A stretch of 47,267 nt of DNA. Source: an uncultured Methanobrevibacter sp. (GTDB lineage: Archaea > Methanobacteriota > Methanobacteria > Methanobacteriales > Methanobacteriaceae). Below are positions 17,842 through 26,256 of this stretch, piece by piece. The first letter of the stretch is position 1. The number at the start of each line of letters is the position of its first letter. The stretch spans positions 1-47,267 of the forward strand of contig NZ_CADAJR010000016.1 of assembly GCF_902788255.1 (NCBI RefSeq), given 5' to 3'. The notes beneath the pieces are model-generated. The model ran no database searches. It was not told the DNA's origin and was given only the letters and a program-made list of their open reading frames with translations. A program made the translations under genes and the position numbers.

Positions 17842-20585
17842 TTTTCACTAAATTAAAATTAAACAATTTCAAGTCTCATGAACACACTGTAATTCCATTC
17901 GATAAGGGAATCAGTGTCATTGTAGGTGAAAACGGTGCAGGTAAATCAACAATACTTGAGGCAATCAGTTTTGCATTGTTCAAACAGCATACTGCCAAAA
18001 AAATTGATGATTTGGTAAGAAACAATGCCAATGCAATGTCAGTTGAGTTGGAATTCACATCAAACGGTCGTGATTATAAAATCATCCGTGAAAAAAGATC
18101 CAATCTCAAATCATCATTATATAAAAGAACCTCCTCTCAGGGTGGATTTGTCCACATCTGTACCGGAGACAGGGAAGTGGCTAATGAAATTCGCCAAATC
18201 CTTGACATCGATTCTGATCTTTTCCTGAATGCAATCTACATCAGACAGGGTGAAATTGCTGAGCTGGTTGACAAGACTCCTGCAGAGAAAAAACAGCTTA
18301 TCGGTAAACTGCTCGGTATAGACTCCCTGGAAAAGGCATGGAAAAATCTTCTTCCTTACATTACAGGATATGAATCCCAGCGTTCTGAACTTAAGGGAAA
18401 ACTATATAATTCCTCTGAGCTTCTGGAAAAGTATACAAATAAGAAACAGGAACTTGAAGTCCTTAAGCAAAAGGGCCATGAACTCGAAGAGCAGTTAATG
18501 GATGTTGACGGATTGCTTAAAGAAATTTCAGAAAGCAAAAGGAATATGGAACGTGAAAAGGAAATTTATGAAACTCAGGTCATCAATTTGGAAAATGAAG
18601 AAAAGACCTTCGCCAAGCTTGAAGAGGAAAAACATAGGGTTCAGGAAGAATTGGATAAAATCCGTGAATCCGAAGAGGAAATTTCCAGACTTGAGAAATA
18701 TGTTTCAAAACTGGACATGTATCTTGACTTTGAAAAATCAGTTACAAGCATTCAAAGGCTAAAAGAGGATGAAAATGAGATATTGGAGAAATTGGATTCA
18801 ATTGCCAGTCAAAAGGAAATAGTTTCTGCTAAAAAAGAAGGATACAACAAATATCTTTCCTCTGATGAGGACATTAACAGGTTAACAGACCAAAAGAACA
18901 GTTATGAAAATGAACTGGCTACAATGGCAAAACTTGAAAAGGACAAAAAGGGCCTGTTAAAGAATATCGAAGATGAGCGTAATGATATTGAAAACTTCTT
19001 TTCAAGATCCAAAGATAAGCTTGATGATTATGGTCTCCATCAAGACAAATTGGCTGAAATTGATGATTTTAGCCATTTGGAAAAGTCAACAAATGAGTTC
19101 ATTGATGAGATTTCTACCAAAATAGAAGATTTGGGCAATGAAATCATTACCAAAAATGAGGATATAGTCGTTTACAAACAGAATATCAAGGCATGTCAAA
19201 AACCTTTGGATGATTTGGAGGGAATTGACAATAAGTGTCCGGTCTGTCAATCAGACATCACTTCCTACAAGAAAAAGGAATTGACCAAACATTATAATGC
19301 TGAAATCAAGGATAATGAAAAGTTGATTGCACAGGAAGAGGAAAACGTTCGTCTGTTGACTAAAAACAAAAACAGTTTTGAAGAAAAGCATGAAAGCCTT
19401 ACTGAACTTTCCAAAAACATCATTGAATACAAGCACAAATTTGAGCATCTGCAAAATCAGCTGGTCAAATTGAACAAGATGGATGAGGATTTGGAAGGCA
19501 AGGAATTCATCAGCAATAAACTTGGTGAACTCATATTGGTCATTGCAAACAAGAAAGAGGAACGTGAGACATTTAAACAGGACCATGATACATATATCCA
19601 ATCCAAAGGAGCTTTGGAAGTTTTAGGAAGTGAAACTGAATCTCAATATAAATTAAAACAGGTTCAAAATGAAATAGACAACCATGTAACCAACATCAAG
19701 TTGGCTATTGAACAGGATCCTCACTTGAGTGGAGATATAGGTCCAAATGAACTTAAAAATCGTATTGATGATTTAAAGGAAAAAACTGAACTTTACAATC
19801 AGCTTAAAGGTTTTGTTCAAAACAAAAATTCATATATGACTCAATTGGATAATATCAAGGAGGATATTGGTGTTTCAATCAATCAAAAGGATATCATTGA
19901 AAACAAGATTAAGGCATCCCTATATGATGAGGAAAAATATGAGCAAATATTATATAACTTTGAAAGATATGAAAGAAGGAAATCTTCATTCAATGAAGAG
20001 CTTTTCACCATCAAGGGACAGGCCAAGGAATCTATTGTTGTTTTAAATGATTTGGCTGATAAAATCAAGACTGCATCTCAATTCAAACAGGAATATGATA
20101 ATGTTGATGATTATATCAATCTTTTAAAACATATCCGTGAATTGTACAGTCGTGGTGGAATTCAGAAAGAATTGAGAAATATTTCACGCCCTGCCATTCA
20201 AAAGCATACCAAAGAGTTTTTCAAGGAATTCAATTTCAACTATTCAGACTTGACAATTGATGATGACTATGAAGTGACTGTCTACGGTCCTGAAGGGGAA
20301 TCTTCAATAAGTATGGTCAGTGGTGGTGAAAAGATTGCTATTGCACTTGCCTTAAGATTGGGTATAACTCAGGCAATGGCAAACGGTGAATTGGATACTA
20401 TCCTGTTGGATGAGCCTACAATTCATTTGGATGCTTCAAGAAGACATGAATTAATTAATCTTTTGAAGGAAATGTCCACATTGCCTCAAATGATTATTGT
20501 AACTCATGAAGCGCATCTTGAAAATGCCGCTGACAATCTGATAAAAGTAGAAAAAGAAAATGGTATTTCAAAAGTAATAATGTAA
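17838..20585 (+). CDS. rad50: DNA double-strand break repair ATPase Rad50
   Basis: Rad50 is the SMC-like ATPase of the Mre11 complex. The 915-aa protein has Walker A 'GENGAGKST' (residues about 32-40), a long coiled coil interrupted by the zinc hook 'CPVC' (467-470), then the ABC signature 'VSGGEKIAIALALR', Walker B 'TILLDEP' and D-loop 'IHLDASRR' close to the C-terminus. The hook lies at mid-protein, as expected for a folded-back coil. A GGAGGT site lies inside the end of mre11, consistent with coupled translation. A strong terminator follows directly. Confidence 0.96.
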   Translation: MIFTKLKLNNFKSHEHTVIPFDKGISVIVGENGAGKSTILEAISFALFKQHTAKKIDDLVRNNANAMSVELEFTSNGRDYKIIREKRSNLKSSLYKRTSSQGGFVHICTGDREVANEIRQILDIDSDLFLNAIYIRQGEIAELVDKTPAEKKQLIGKLLGIDSLEKAWKNLLPYITGYESQRSELKGKLYNSSELLEKYTNKKQELEVLKQKGHELEEQLMDVDGLLKEISESKRNMEREKEIYETQVINLENEEKTFAKLEEEKHRVQEELDKIRESEEEISRLEKYVSKLDMYLDFEKSVTSIQRLKEDENEILEKLDSIASQKEIVSAKKEGYNKYLSSDEDINRLTDQKNSYENELATMAKLEKDKKGLLKNIEDERNDIENFFSRSKDKLDDYGLHQDKLAEIDDFSHLEKSTNEFIDEISTKIEDLGNEIITKNEDIVVYKQNIKACQKPLDDLEGIDNKCPVCQSDITSYKKKELTKHYNAEIKDNEKLIAQEEENVRLLTKNKNSFEEKHESLTELSKNIIEYKHKFEHLQNQLVKLNKMDEDLEGKEFISNKLGELILVIANKKEERETFKQDHDTYIQSKGALEVLGSETESQYKLKQVQNEIDNHVTNIKLAIEQDPHLSGDIGPNELKNRIDDLKEKTELYNQLKGFVQNKNSYMTQLDNIKEDIGVSINQKDIIENKIKASLYDEEKYEQILYNFERYERRKSSFNEELFTIKGQAKESIVVLNDLADKIKTASQFKQEYDNVDDYINLLKHIRELYSRGGIQKELRNISRPAIQKHTKEFFKEFNFNYSDLTIDDDYEVTVYGPEGESSISMVSGGEKIAIALALRLGITQAMANGELDTILLDEPTIHLDASRRHELINLLKEMSTLPQMIIVTHEAHLENAADNLIKVEKENGISKVIM

Positions 20586-20609
20586 CCACATTATTACTCT
20601 ATTTTTTTT
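20574..20609 (+). terminator. Terminator after rad50, possibly bidirectional
   Basis: A perfect 10-bp stem (GTAATAATGT at 20574-20583 and its complement at 20588-20597) with an AACC loop is followed by eight T (20602-20609). It includes the rad50 stop and reaches the stop of the convergent gene. Confidence 0.75.
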
Positions 20610-21006
20610 AGTCAATCATTTCGATTGCATCTTTGATGGAATCGACAATACAGTTTACATTCCATCCCACAATGGTTGCGGCTTTTTGTTCTAGTATTTC
20701 AGGAACCTCTTCAAGTCCGTATGGTCTTACAAGAACGATTGGTATGTTGTATTCGTCACTTGCTTTAAGTAAGTTTTCAAAAAGTTCCTTGTTGTCATTG
20801 TAAAGTCCGGCAAGCATTATGATTCTGTCAACATTTTTGTAGAATGATTCACCTGCAAGGGAATAGTCTCCTGACATTGATTCTTTCCATAGAAAATCAA
20901 CTTTGGAATAGAGTTTTTCTGTAAATTGGGCGTATTCTCCGGTTTTGTCAAAACCGTTAGTGATTATTAAATTGTAAATCTTGTCATTTCTTTCATCTTC
21001 AAACAT
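20608..21006 (-). CDS. TIR-like single-domain protein (MTH538/DUF1863-like)
   Basis: This 132-aa cytoplasmic protein has the flavodoxin/TIR-like pattern: strand 'NLIITNGF' at the N-terminus, helix, 'VDRIIMLAGLY' in the middle, 'NIPIVLVRPYGLEEVP', then 'AATIVGWNVNCIVDSIKDAI'. This matches my memory of the TIR-like family named after Methanothermobacter MTH538, which also sits close to the rad50/mre11 genes there. The residue corresponding to the catalytic glutamate of NADase TIRs is not present ('LFENLLKA'), so a binding rather than enzymatic role is more likely. An AAGGTGAT site precedes the start. It is convergent with rad50. The exact family needs a profile search. Confidence 0.6.
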   Translation of the reverse strand: MFEDERNDKIYNLIITNGFDKTGEYAQFTEKLYSKVDFLWKESMSGDYSLAGESFYKNVDRIIMLAGLYNDNKELFENLLKASDEYNIPIVLVRPYGLEEVPEILEQKAATIVGWNVNCIVDSIKDAIEMID

Positions 21007-21109
21007 TTAATCACCTTGCTTTTAATTTAATCGTAATGGTATAAAAATATTTATAAATTCTAAAATTTAATGTTTAACATAGTGATTTATTTTTTAGGAA
21101 TTATTTTTT

Positions 21110-22390
21110 ATGAAAGCGGCAGTTATTGGTTTGGGTGTAGAAGGTAAAAAGGCGGTTAATTCTCTTTTAAGACATGGTTGGGAAGTATATGCAACTGATT
21201 TGAACATTAATGTAGATTTAAACGGTTTGGATTTGCCAACATTGTCAGGAAGTATGATTGAGGATAAGCAGACCATTTCAATTGTTGGGGATAATATTAC
21301 TGTTGATTTGGGTTTTACCAACTCATTCGCTATTGAAACCTGTGATGCAATAGCCATCAGCCCTAGTATGTTCGGAGGCTCATTTGCCGAAAAGCTTCTG
21401 GAAAATGGAGAACTTTTATGTGATGTTGTATCCGGACACAAGGATCTCCTCACAATAGGAATTACCGGAACCAATGGTAAAACCACTACAGTTCATATGC
21501 TGAAATCTATTTTGGAAGATGCAGGCAAAAAAGTCCTGGTCGGCGGAAATGGTGGTGGTGGATTTTCAGGTTATTATGACCTGATTCTTGAAGCTGAAGA
21601 TGGTGATTATGACATCATGCTTGTTGAAGTGTGTGACATGACCCTGGATTTTGCCAATTACTGTTTTGATTTTGATATGGTTGGTTTGACCAATATTGGA
21701 AATGACCATATGGATGTCCACAAAACCATTGCCAACTATAAGAATTCCCTGGTAAGGTTTTTTACAGACAAAACCATTTTCACAGCTTTTGATCAGGATT
21801 TCAATTCCGATTTTAAGAATGCCGCAGAAAATACAATTCCCTATTTTGCCTATCAGGATGAACTGCAGTTGGTCGGGAAGTTCAATCTTTTAAATGCAGG
21901 TCTTGCAATGGCCATTGCCAGAGAACTAAAGGTATCCAAAACTCAAGTCAGGGAATCTTTGGCCAACTTCAAGGCTGTTGAAGGAAGACTGGATGTCTAT
22001 AAGATTAATGATGCACAGGTTTATGTTGGAAAGACAGATAACTCCGATGCCCTTGCATCAGTTTTGGCTGAAAAGGACTTTTATGCATTATTTATTGGAA
22101 CTCCAAGACATAATGAAACCCACAGGCTTGACATATTGGATGTTGCCGTCAACTACAATCCTGAAGTGATAGTGTTGTTCCCAGGTTTGGATGACACACT
22201 TGATATGGCAATATATAGGCTTAACTCATTAGGTTACATGGGAAATATCATCACTGTAAATACGCTAGACCAAATTATAGAATTGGTTGCAGAATATTCT
22301 CATGAGGAGGCCATTCTTATTGGAGGTAATGGTCAAGATACTATTATTGATATTCAAGAGAGAATTAAAGAAATTTCAGAAAAATTATAA
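21110..22390 (+). CDS. Mur ligase family protein (candidate coenzyme F430 synthase or pseudomurein ligase)
   Basis: The 426-aa ATP-dependent ligase has a MurC/D-type N-terminal Rossmann start 'VIGLGVEGKKA' (residues about 5-15), the P-loop 'GITGTNGKTTT' (about 120-130), 'GLTNIGNDHMD' (the conserved N-x-x-x-DHxD element) and a C-terminal ligase domain with 'EGRLDVY'. The length fits MurD-like enzymes. In methanogens this shape is found in CfbE, which closes a ring of coenzyme F430, and in ligases of pseudomurein peptide synthesis. I cannot separate these by eye. The next gene encodes a cell-surface protein, which mildly favours a wall role; the lack of other pseudomurein genes mildly favours CfbE. 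Confidence 0.75.
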   Translation: MKAAVIGLGVEGKKAVNSLLRHGWEVYATDLNINVDLNGLDLPTLSGSMIEDKQTISIVGDNITVDLGFTNSFAIETCDAIAISPSMFGGSFAEKLLENGELLCDVVSGHKDLLTIGITGTNGKTTTVHMLKSILEDAGKKVLVGGNGGGGFSGYYDLILEAEDGDYDIMLVEVCDMTLDFANYCFDFDMVGLTNIGNDHMDVHKTIANYKNSLVRFFTDKTIFTAFDQDFNSDFKNAAENTIPYFAYQDELQLVGKFNLLNAGLAMAIARELKVSKTQVRESLANFKAVEGRLDVYKINDAQVYVGKTDNSDALASVLAEKDFYALFIGTPRHNETHRLDILDVAVNYNPEVIVLFPGLDDTLDMAIYRLNSLGYMGNIITVNTLDQIIELVAEYSHEEAILIGGNGQDTIIDIQERIKEISEKL

Positions 22391-22459
22391 CAATTTTAAT
22401 AACCTTTTTATAATAGTTGTAATTATAATTATATATTGTATATTTTATAGGTGTATGAA

Positions 22460-23644
22460 ATGAGTAGTTGGAGAAAGATTTCTATTGCAATATTAATAGC
22501 ATTACTTGCGTTATGTGTATTCATAGCCGTTGTTGGTTCTGCAAGTAATCATTATACTGCTGAATCCGTAGCTACTGACTATAATCTTCCAATTGGCCAA
22601 TCCATGTTTGAAAATCAGTCTATTGTAGGTACAACTGACCCGGTTGTTGTTCCTTTAGCATCACATATAGGATTTTTAGCACATGAGCTTCAGGCATTTG
22701 ATTTACAGGGAATGCTGATTGCTGCATCAACAGGTATGATTCCATTTGATTTTTCAACTGTTGCAGGTGAAGGTATAGATTCCTACGGAAATGTGGTTGA
22801 TGTTCAAGGTCCAGGATTTTTGACTTTTTCCGGAGACAAACTGGTTGTAAAATCACCGGATAACTATGTATGGGCTTACAGTGCTCCATATAAATGGTTA
22901 CAGAAAACCGAATCTGGTGTGGATGTTTATGAAAATGGTACAAAAATAAAATCTGTACCTGCAGATCAAATTCGTGAATTAGAATATCATAATGATTATT
23001 ATAACGCTTCAACAATTGCAAGCTGGTATAATTATGATGCACAAGTGGGTTCCACATTCACATTGGAAAAGGGAATGGTTGGTCTATCTGATGGAAGAAA
23101 TAATGTTTCTGCAGCTGATGTTCCTAAGATATTTGGTCAGGACACTGTAGACTATGCATCTGAATATCCTACCGGATCTTCCATATTGTTGTATGCGGGT
23201 AATTACACAGAACAAGCAGGTGAAGCTTACGGTACTGATTTAGGTTCCCACCCAGAATATGGAGATTCTATCAGGGAAATTAATGCAAGACAATTCGTTG
23301 ATGCATGGAATGGAACTATAATTCCTCCAAATTCAACCGGAACAGGTAAGGATTATGTGTACTTCGAGTCTGCAAGTGATTCACAGGCTCCTGGTGGAAG
23401 TGCTGCACACGGAGTATGTCCTTCTGCAAGGGCATTAAGGGCTGCTGTTACCTCTGAAGGATTCGATCTTCCAGTAGGTATGTGTTGGGATGAAGATGCA
23501 GTTCTTTTCGGTTATAACCCTGCCCGTGATATTGTAGTGACTAATAATCATGACTATCCTGTACAGATTAAAATGTGGACCGAGGGTGAAGGTACTGGAA
23601 TGGGTATCTATGCCCAAATAGTAAGATATATTCCTAATGATTGA
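22460..23644 (+). CDS. Exported, membrane-anchored protein with VanW-like C-terminus
   Basis: I start at the ATG at 22460, six bases after AGGTG, instead of the in-frame GTG at 22451. The protein of about 394 residues has one N-terminal membrane helix (about 6-28). No catalytic motif is clear. The last roughly 100 residues ('GGSAAHGVCPSARALR', 'DEDAVLFGYNPARDIVVTNN', 'YPVQIKMW') resemble the VanW-like pattern of a Gly/Cys stretch followed by a beta domain with 'NxxxYPxxI'. That similarity is by eye only. It follows the Mur-ligase gene by about 70 bp on the same strand. A role in cell-wall handling is possible but unproven. Confidence 0.6.
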   Translation: MSSWRKISIAILIALLALCVFIAVVGSASNHYTAESVATDYNLPIGQSMFENQSIVGTTDPVVVPLASHIGFLAHELQAFDLQGMLIAASTGMIPFDFSTVAGEGIDSYGNVVDVQGPGFLTFSGDKLVVKSPDNYVWAYSAPYKWLQKTESGVDVYENGTKIKSVPADQIRELEYHNDYYNASTIASWYNYDAQVGSTFTLEKGMVGLSDGRNNVSAADVPKIFGQDTVDYASEYPTGSSILLYAGNYTEQAGEAYGTDLGSHPEYGDSIREINARQFVDAWNGTIIPPNSTGTGKDYVYFESASDSQAPGGSAAHGVCPSARALRAAVTSEGFDLPVGMCWDEDAVLFGYNPARDIVVTNNHDYPVQIKMWTEGEGTGMGIYAQIVRYIPND

Positions 23645-23668
23645 ATATATCTTTAATTAACTTTTTTT

Positions 23669-24322
23669 ATGTCTATTTCTACTATCATTACTGCTGCGGG
23701 CAAGAATTCCCGTATGCGAAAAGATCAAATTTCTCGCGGCATTGAACTAACCAACAAACTTATTTTACCGTTCAATGAAAAGACCGTTATAGAGACCACC
23801 ATTGATAATGCACTATCCTTAAATATAGACGAATGCATTGTGGTACTTGGGCATTATGCTAATGAAATAAAGGAAGCTATTTTTGATAATTACAAAGATG
23901 ATGTAAAATTCATAGAAAACAATCCGGTTGATGTAGGTCTTTCAACATCATTGTATAATGGACTGTCAAATACTGGCTCTGATTTTGCATTGTGCATCAC
24001 TGCCGACCAGCCGACAGTTCTTCCTGAAACCTTTGAGAAAATGATTGAAGTTTCCCAAAATTCAGAAAATCCTTTTAAAACAATATCTATATTGAGAAGA
24101 AGAAAGACAGGTCTTTTGGATACCGCTGAAGGTCTGGGAATGCCTTTTGTTGCGCCTCGTCAGAATCTTATGAGATATCTTGAAAATGAGGATGACAATC
24201 TTAATCCGATTTTAAGAAAGATATTTGATGATGGATACACATTCTATGGAATAAAAGAAAAAAATGAAAAAGAGTTATTGAATATTAATCATTATGATGA
24301 TTATCTTCAGCTTCTAGACTGA
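23669..24322 (+). CDS. MobA/MocA-like nucleotidyltransferase
   Basis: The 217-aa protein has the NTP-transferase Rossmann start 'IITAAGKNSRM' with a following lysine ('TNKLILPF'), then 'KTVIETTIDNAL', 'ECIVVLGHY', and the metal-binding strand 'ALCITADQPTVLP' (D in the AD pair). The later 'MPFVAPRQ' and 'LNPILRK' segments are typical of MocA-like enzymes, which attach CMP or GMP to molybdopterin. Presence of moaE in this genome makes a cofactor role plausible, but other sugar or cofactor substrates cannot be excluded. No ribosome-binding site is evident; the leader is T-rich. Its end overlaps the convergent DUF169 gene by 9 bp. Confidence 0.75.
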   Translation: MSISTIITAAGKNSRMRKDQISRGIELTNKLILPFNEKTVIETTIDNALSLNIDECIVVLGHYANEIKEAIFDNYKDDVKFIENNPVDVGLSTSLYNGLSNTGSDFALCITADQPTVLPETFEKMIEVSQNSENPFKTISILRRRKTGLLDTAEGLGMPFVAPRQNLMRYLENEDDNLNPILRKIFDDGYTFYGIKEKNEKELLNINHYDDYLQLLD

Positions 24323-24988
24323 ATCGAGACCTGAGATAACATCTTCTATTTTTGCTTTGCTGATACCTACAATCATTTCATTGTCCATGATGTCCGCATA
24401 GCCTCTTGAACCGCTACAGCCTAAAGTGAAGTTCACGCCATCGCTTATGTATGGATTTGCAAAAGCGTCTCCACATAATGATTGGATACCTGCAAATGAA
24501 GGTTTCATTTTCGCACCGGTTTTATAGACGATACTTTGTGCAAGTTTCATTCCTCCGACCGGTTCGGTTATGACCTGAATCACGTCAGCTTCAAAATCTG
24601 CTTCATCTAAAGGAGCATATATGATTCCCCAGTGGATGTCCTTAACGATGGATAGTTCTGAAGTCAGTTTTTTAGCGGTTTCAAGGTCCTGGAATCTTCC
24701 AAGTGAAAAGTATTTTTCACCGTTTGCCAATTTTTCTGGCATGTCCCTTAAACCGATTGCACCTGCTCCTCCAAGGCACATTTGCTGGTCGACGGTGGAG
24801 TAGAAAGTGCTTCCCAGGGATGCTTTTCTAACCATTTCACAGTGTCTTATTTTTTCGCCAATCAGGTCAATGCCTTCAGGAAGTTCATCTTCTGTTTTAA
24901 TCAATTTCATTGCTACAGGTTTTGCATCGAGATTGATTTTTTCTTCGATGGTTTCACAATATTTTTTGTTTAATTCTAAATTAGTCAT
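24314..24988 (-). CDS. DUF169 family protein
   Basis: The 224-aa cytoplasmic protein is of the DUF169 family, common in methanogens and anaerobes. Recognisable segments are 'KPVAMKLI' near the N-terminus, the Cys-containing 'RHCEMVRKA' and 'QQMCLGGAGAIGL', and 'SLCGDAFANPY...TLGCSGSRGYAD' in the C-terminal half. The conserved cysteines suggest a metal or Fe-S cofactor, but the function is unknown. GGTGAT precedes the start. It lies downstream of the nuclease-helicase pair on the same strand (26 bp), though a functional link is not evident. Confidence 0.85.
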   Translation of the reverse strand: MTNLELNKKYCETIEEKINLDAKPVAMKLIKTEDELPEGIDLIGEKIRHCEMVRKASLGSTFYSTVDQQMCLGGAGAIGLRDMPEKLANGEKYFSLGRFQDLETAKKLTSELSIVKDIHWGIIYAPLDEADFEADVIQVITEPVGGMKLAQSIVYKTGAKMKPSFAGIQSLCGDAFANPYISDGVNFTLGCSGSRGYADIMDNEMIVGISKAKIEDVISGLDSV

Positions 24989-25014
24989 ACAATCACCTTA
25001 AATTGTTATTTGTA

Positions 25015-26247
25015 TTAGGGAATTTTAATATCTTTTGTTTTAACACTGTTATTTTTACAGAATGTCTTGAAATCACATGCTTTGCAGGTTCTCTCGTCAG
25101 ATTCGCCTTTCCAAGCGTCCTGAATTTTACATCCTTTAATCTCCTGAATCAATGAGCTTTCAATATCAAACACCACCTTGTCAAATTTGTCAAGGGATTC
25201 GTCAATCAGTGCATCGTCAATATTTATTATTCGAATTGATCTTGCAATCTTGAACTCATCACTTAACTCAGGTGCCTTTTCATCCTCATTCCAGTTCATG
25301 ATGCGTTCGACATCATCGACAAATTGTGAATAGTCGATTTCATCATCTGTAAGGTCATGTGCAATTTCGTCCTGAATTAAAAGCAAATCCTCCTTTGATG
25401 GAACAAGTTCGTTTAGATAAAATATTATTCCCGCAAAAATAGGTTTTGCGTCTTCCTGTTGTTTTCGAAGCCATGAATATGTTAAAATTTGCTGTTCATG
25501 ATTTTCCCAAGGGTTATTGATTCTGTCAGGGCTTTCTGCAGCAGGTCTTTTCATGCCCTTGTAGTCAATGATGATTTCATATTCGTCCCCATCGGTGAAA
25601 TCGCTTATTTTTCTTGCAAATTCAGGGTCCTTTTTTAGAAATTCAATGATTCTGTTGTTGTAGTTGTCAAGATTGGTTTGACTCAGGTTGCTGTTAATCT
25701 TCAGGGAACTTAAAACATCAACAATACCGTTTATTCCATAATAATTTGACCTGCTGACATTTTTCTCATAATGGGGCATCTGCCTTATTCCCTTAATCGT
25801 AAGTTCAGTCGAATCAATCAATGGAAACAGATGAGGTCCCCAAACGTTAATTGCCTTTTCAGCCCTTGCACTTGCCAGTTTCTTATGGTCATGTTCATTC
25901 AAATCATCAATGGTCAAATCAGTGTTTAAAATACTGTAAAACAGATCCTCATCATATGGGTACAGTCCATCAACCTGCAGCCTCACATCAATCATATCCT
26001 CTATCGGTCTGATGTCCTCTTTCCAGTCCCATGGAAACTGCTTGTTGTCTGAATCCCACTGAAGATATGCCTCCTCCATAACTCCGTGGATGAATTCCCC
26101 AAACCATCTTTGAACAGGCCTTGAGGGTGGTAGGGTACCCTTGTTCTGGTAGCGGTACTGAAGATTGCAGTTTAAAAATGACAGCAAATCTCCGGTCAGG
26201 CTGTATTCGGGAATCATATATGCTTTTGATCTTGAAGGTAATTTCAT
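25015..26247 (-). CDS. RecB/Cas4-like PD-(D/E)XK nuclease with probable Fe-S cluster
   Basis: The 410-aa protein has an N-terminal 'LLSFLNCNLQYRYQ' motif (C27), as in RecB/AddB/Cas4-type nucleases. It has the nuclease core 'YEIIIDYKG' (D-x-K) with upstream acidic residues and the 'HEQQILTYSW' glutamine motif, then 'CKACDFKTFC' near the end (C388, C391, C397). C27 and the last three cysteines would form the Fe-S cluster known in AddB and Cas4. It starts 9 bp after the UvrD-like helicase gene, whose stop overlaps its GAGGT ribosome-binding site. The pair resembles AddAB/AdnAB helicase-nucleases. A Cas4 role is unlikely because no CRISPR genes are present. Confidence 0.82.
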   Translation of the reverse strand: MKLPSRSKAYMIPEYSLTGDLLSFLNCNLQYRYQNKGTLPPSRPVQRWFGEFIHGVMEEAYLQWDSDNKQFPWDWKEDIRPIEDMIDVRLQVDGLYPYDEDLFYSILNTDLTIDDLNEHDHKKLASARAEKAINVWGPHLFPLIDSTELTIKGIRQMPHYEKNVSRSNYYGINGIVDVLSSLKINSNLSQTNLDNYNNRIIEFLKKDPEFARKISDFTDGDEYEIIIDYKGMKRPAAESPDRINNPWENHEQQILTYSWLRKQQEDAKPIFAGIIFYLNELVPSKEDLLLIQDEIAHDLTDDEIDYSQFVDDVERIMNWNEDEKAPELSDEFKIARSIRIINIDDALIDESLDKFDKVVFDIESSLIQEIKGCKIQDAWKGESDERTCKACDFKTFCKNNSVKTKDIKIP

Positions 26248-26256
26248 TTTCTAACC

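Noticed and set aside
25015-26247. Cas4 protein of a CRISPR system
   Set aside because: The protein is twice the usual Cas4 length, is coupled to a UvrD helicase and no other CRISPR component is near.
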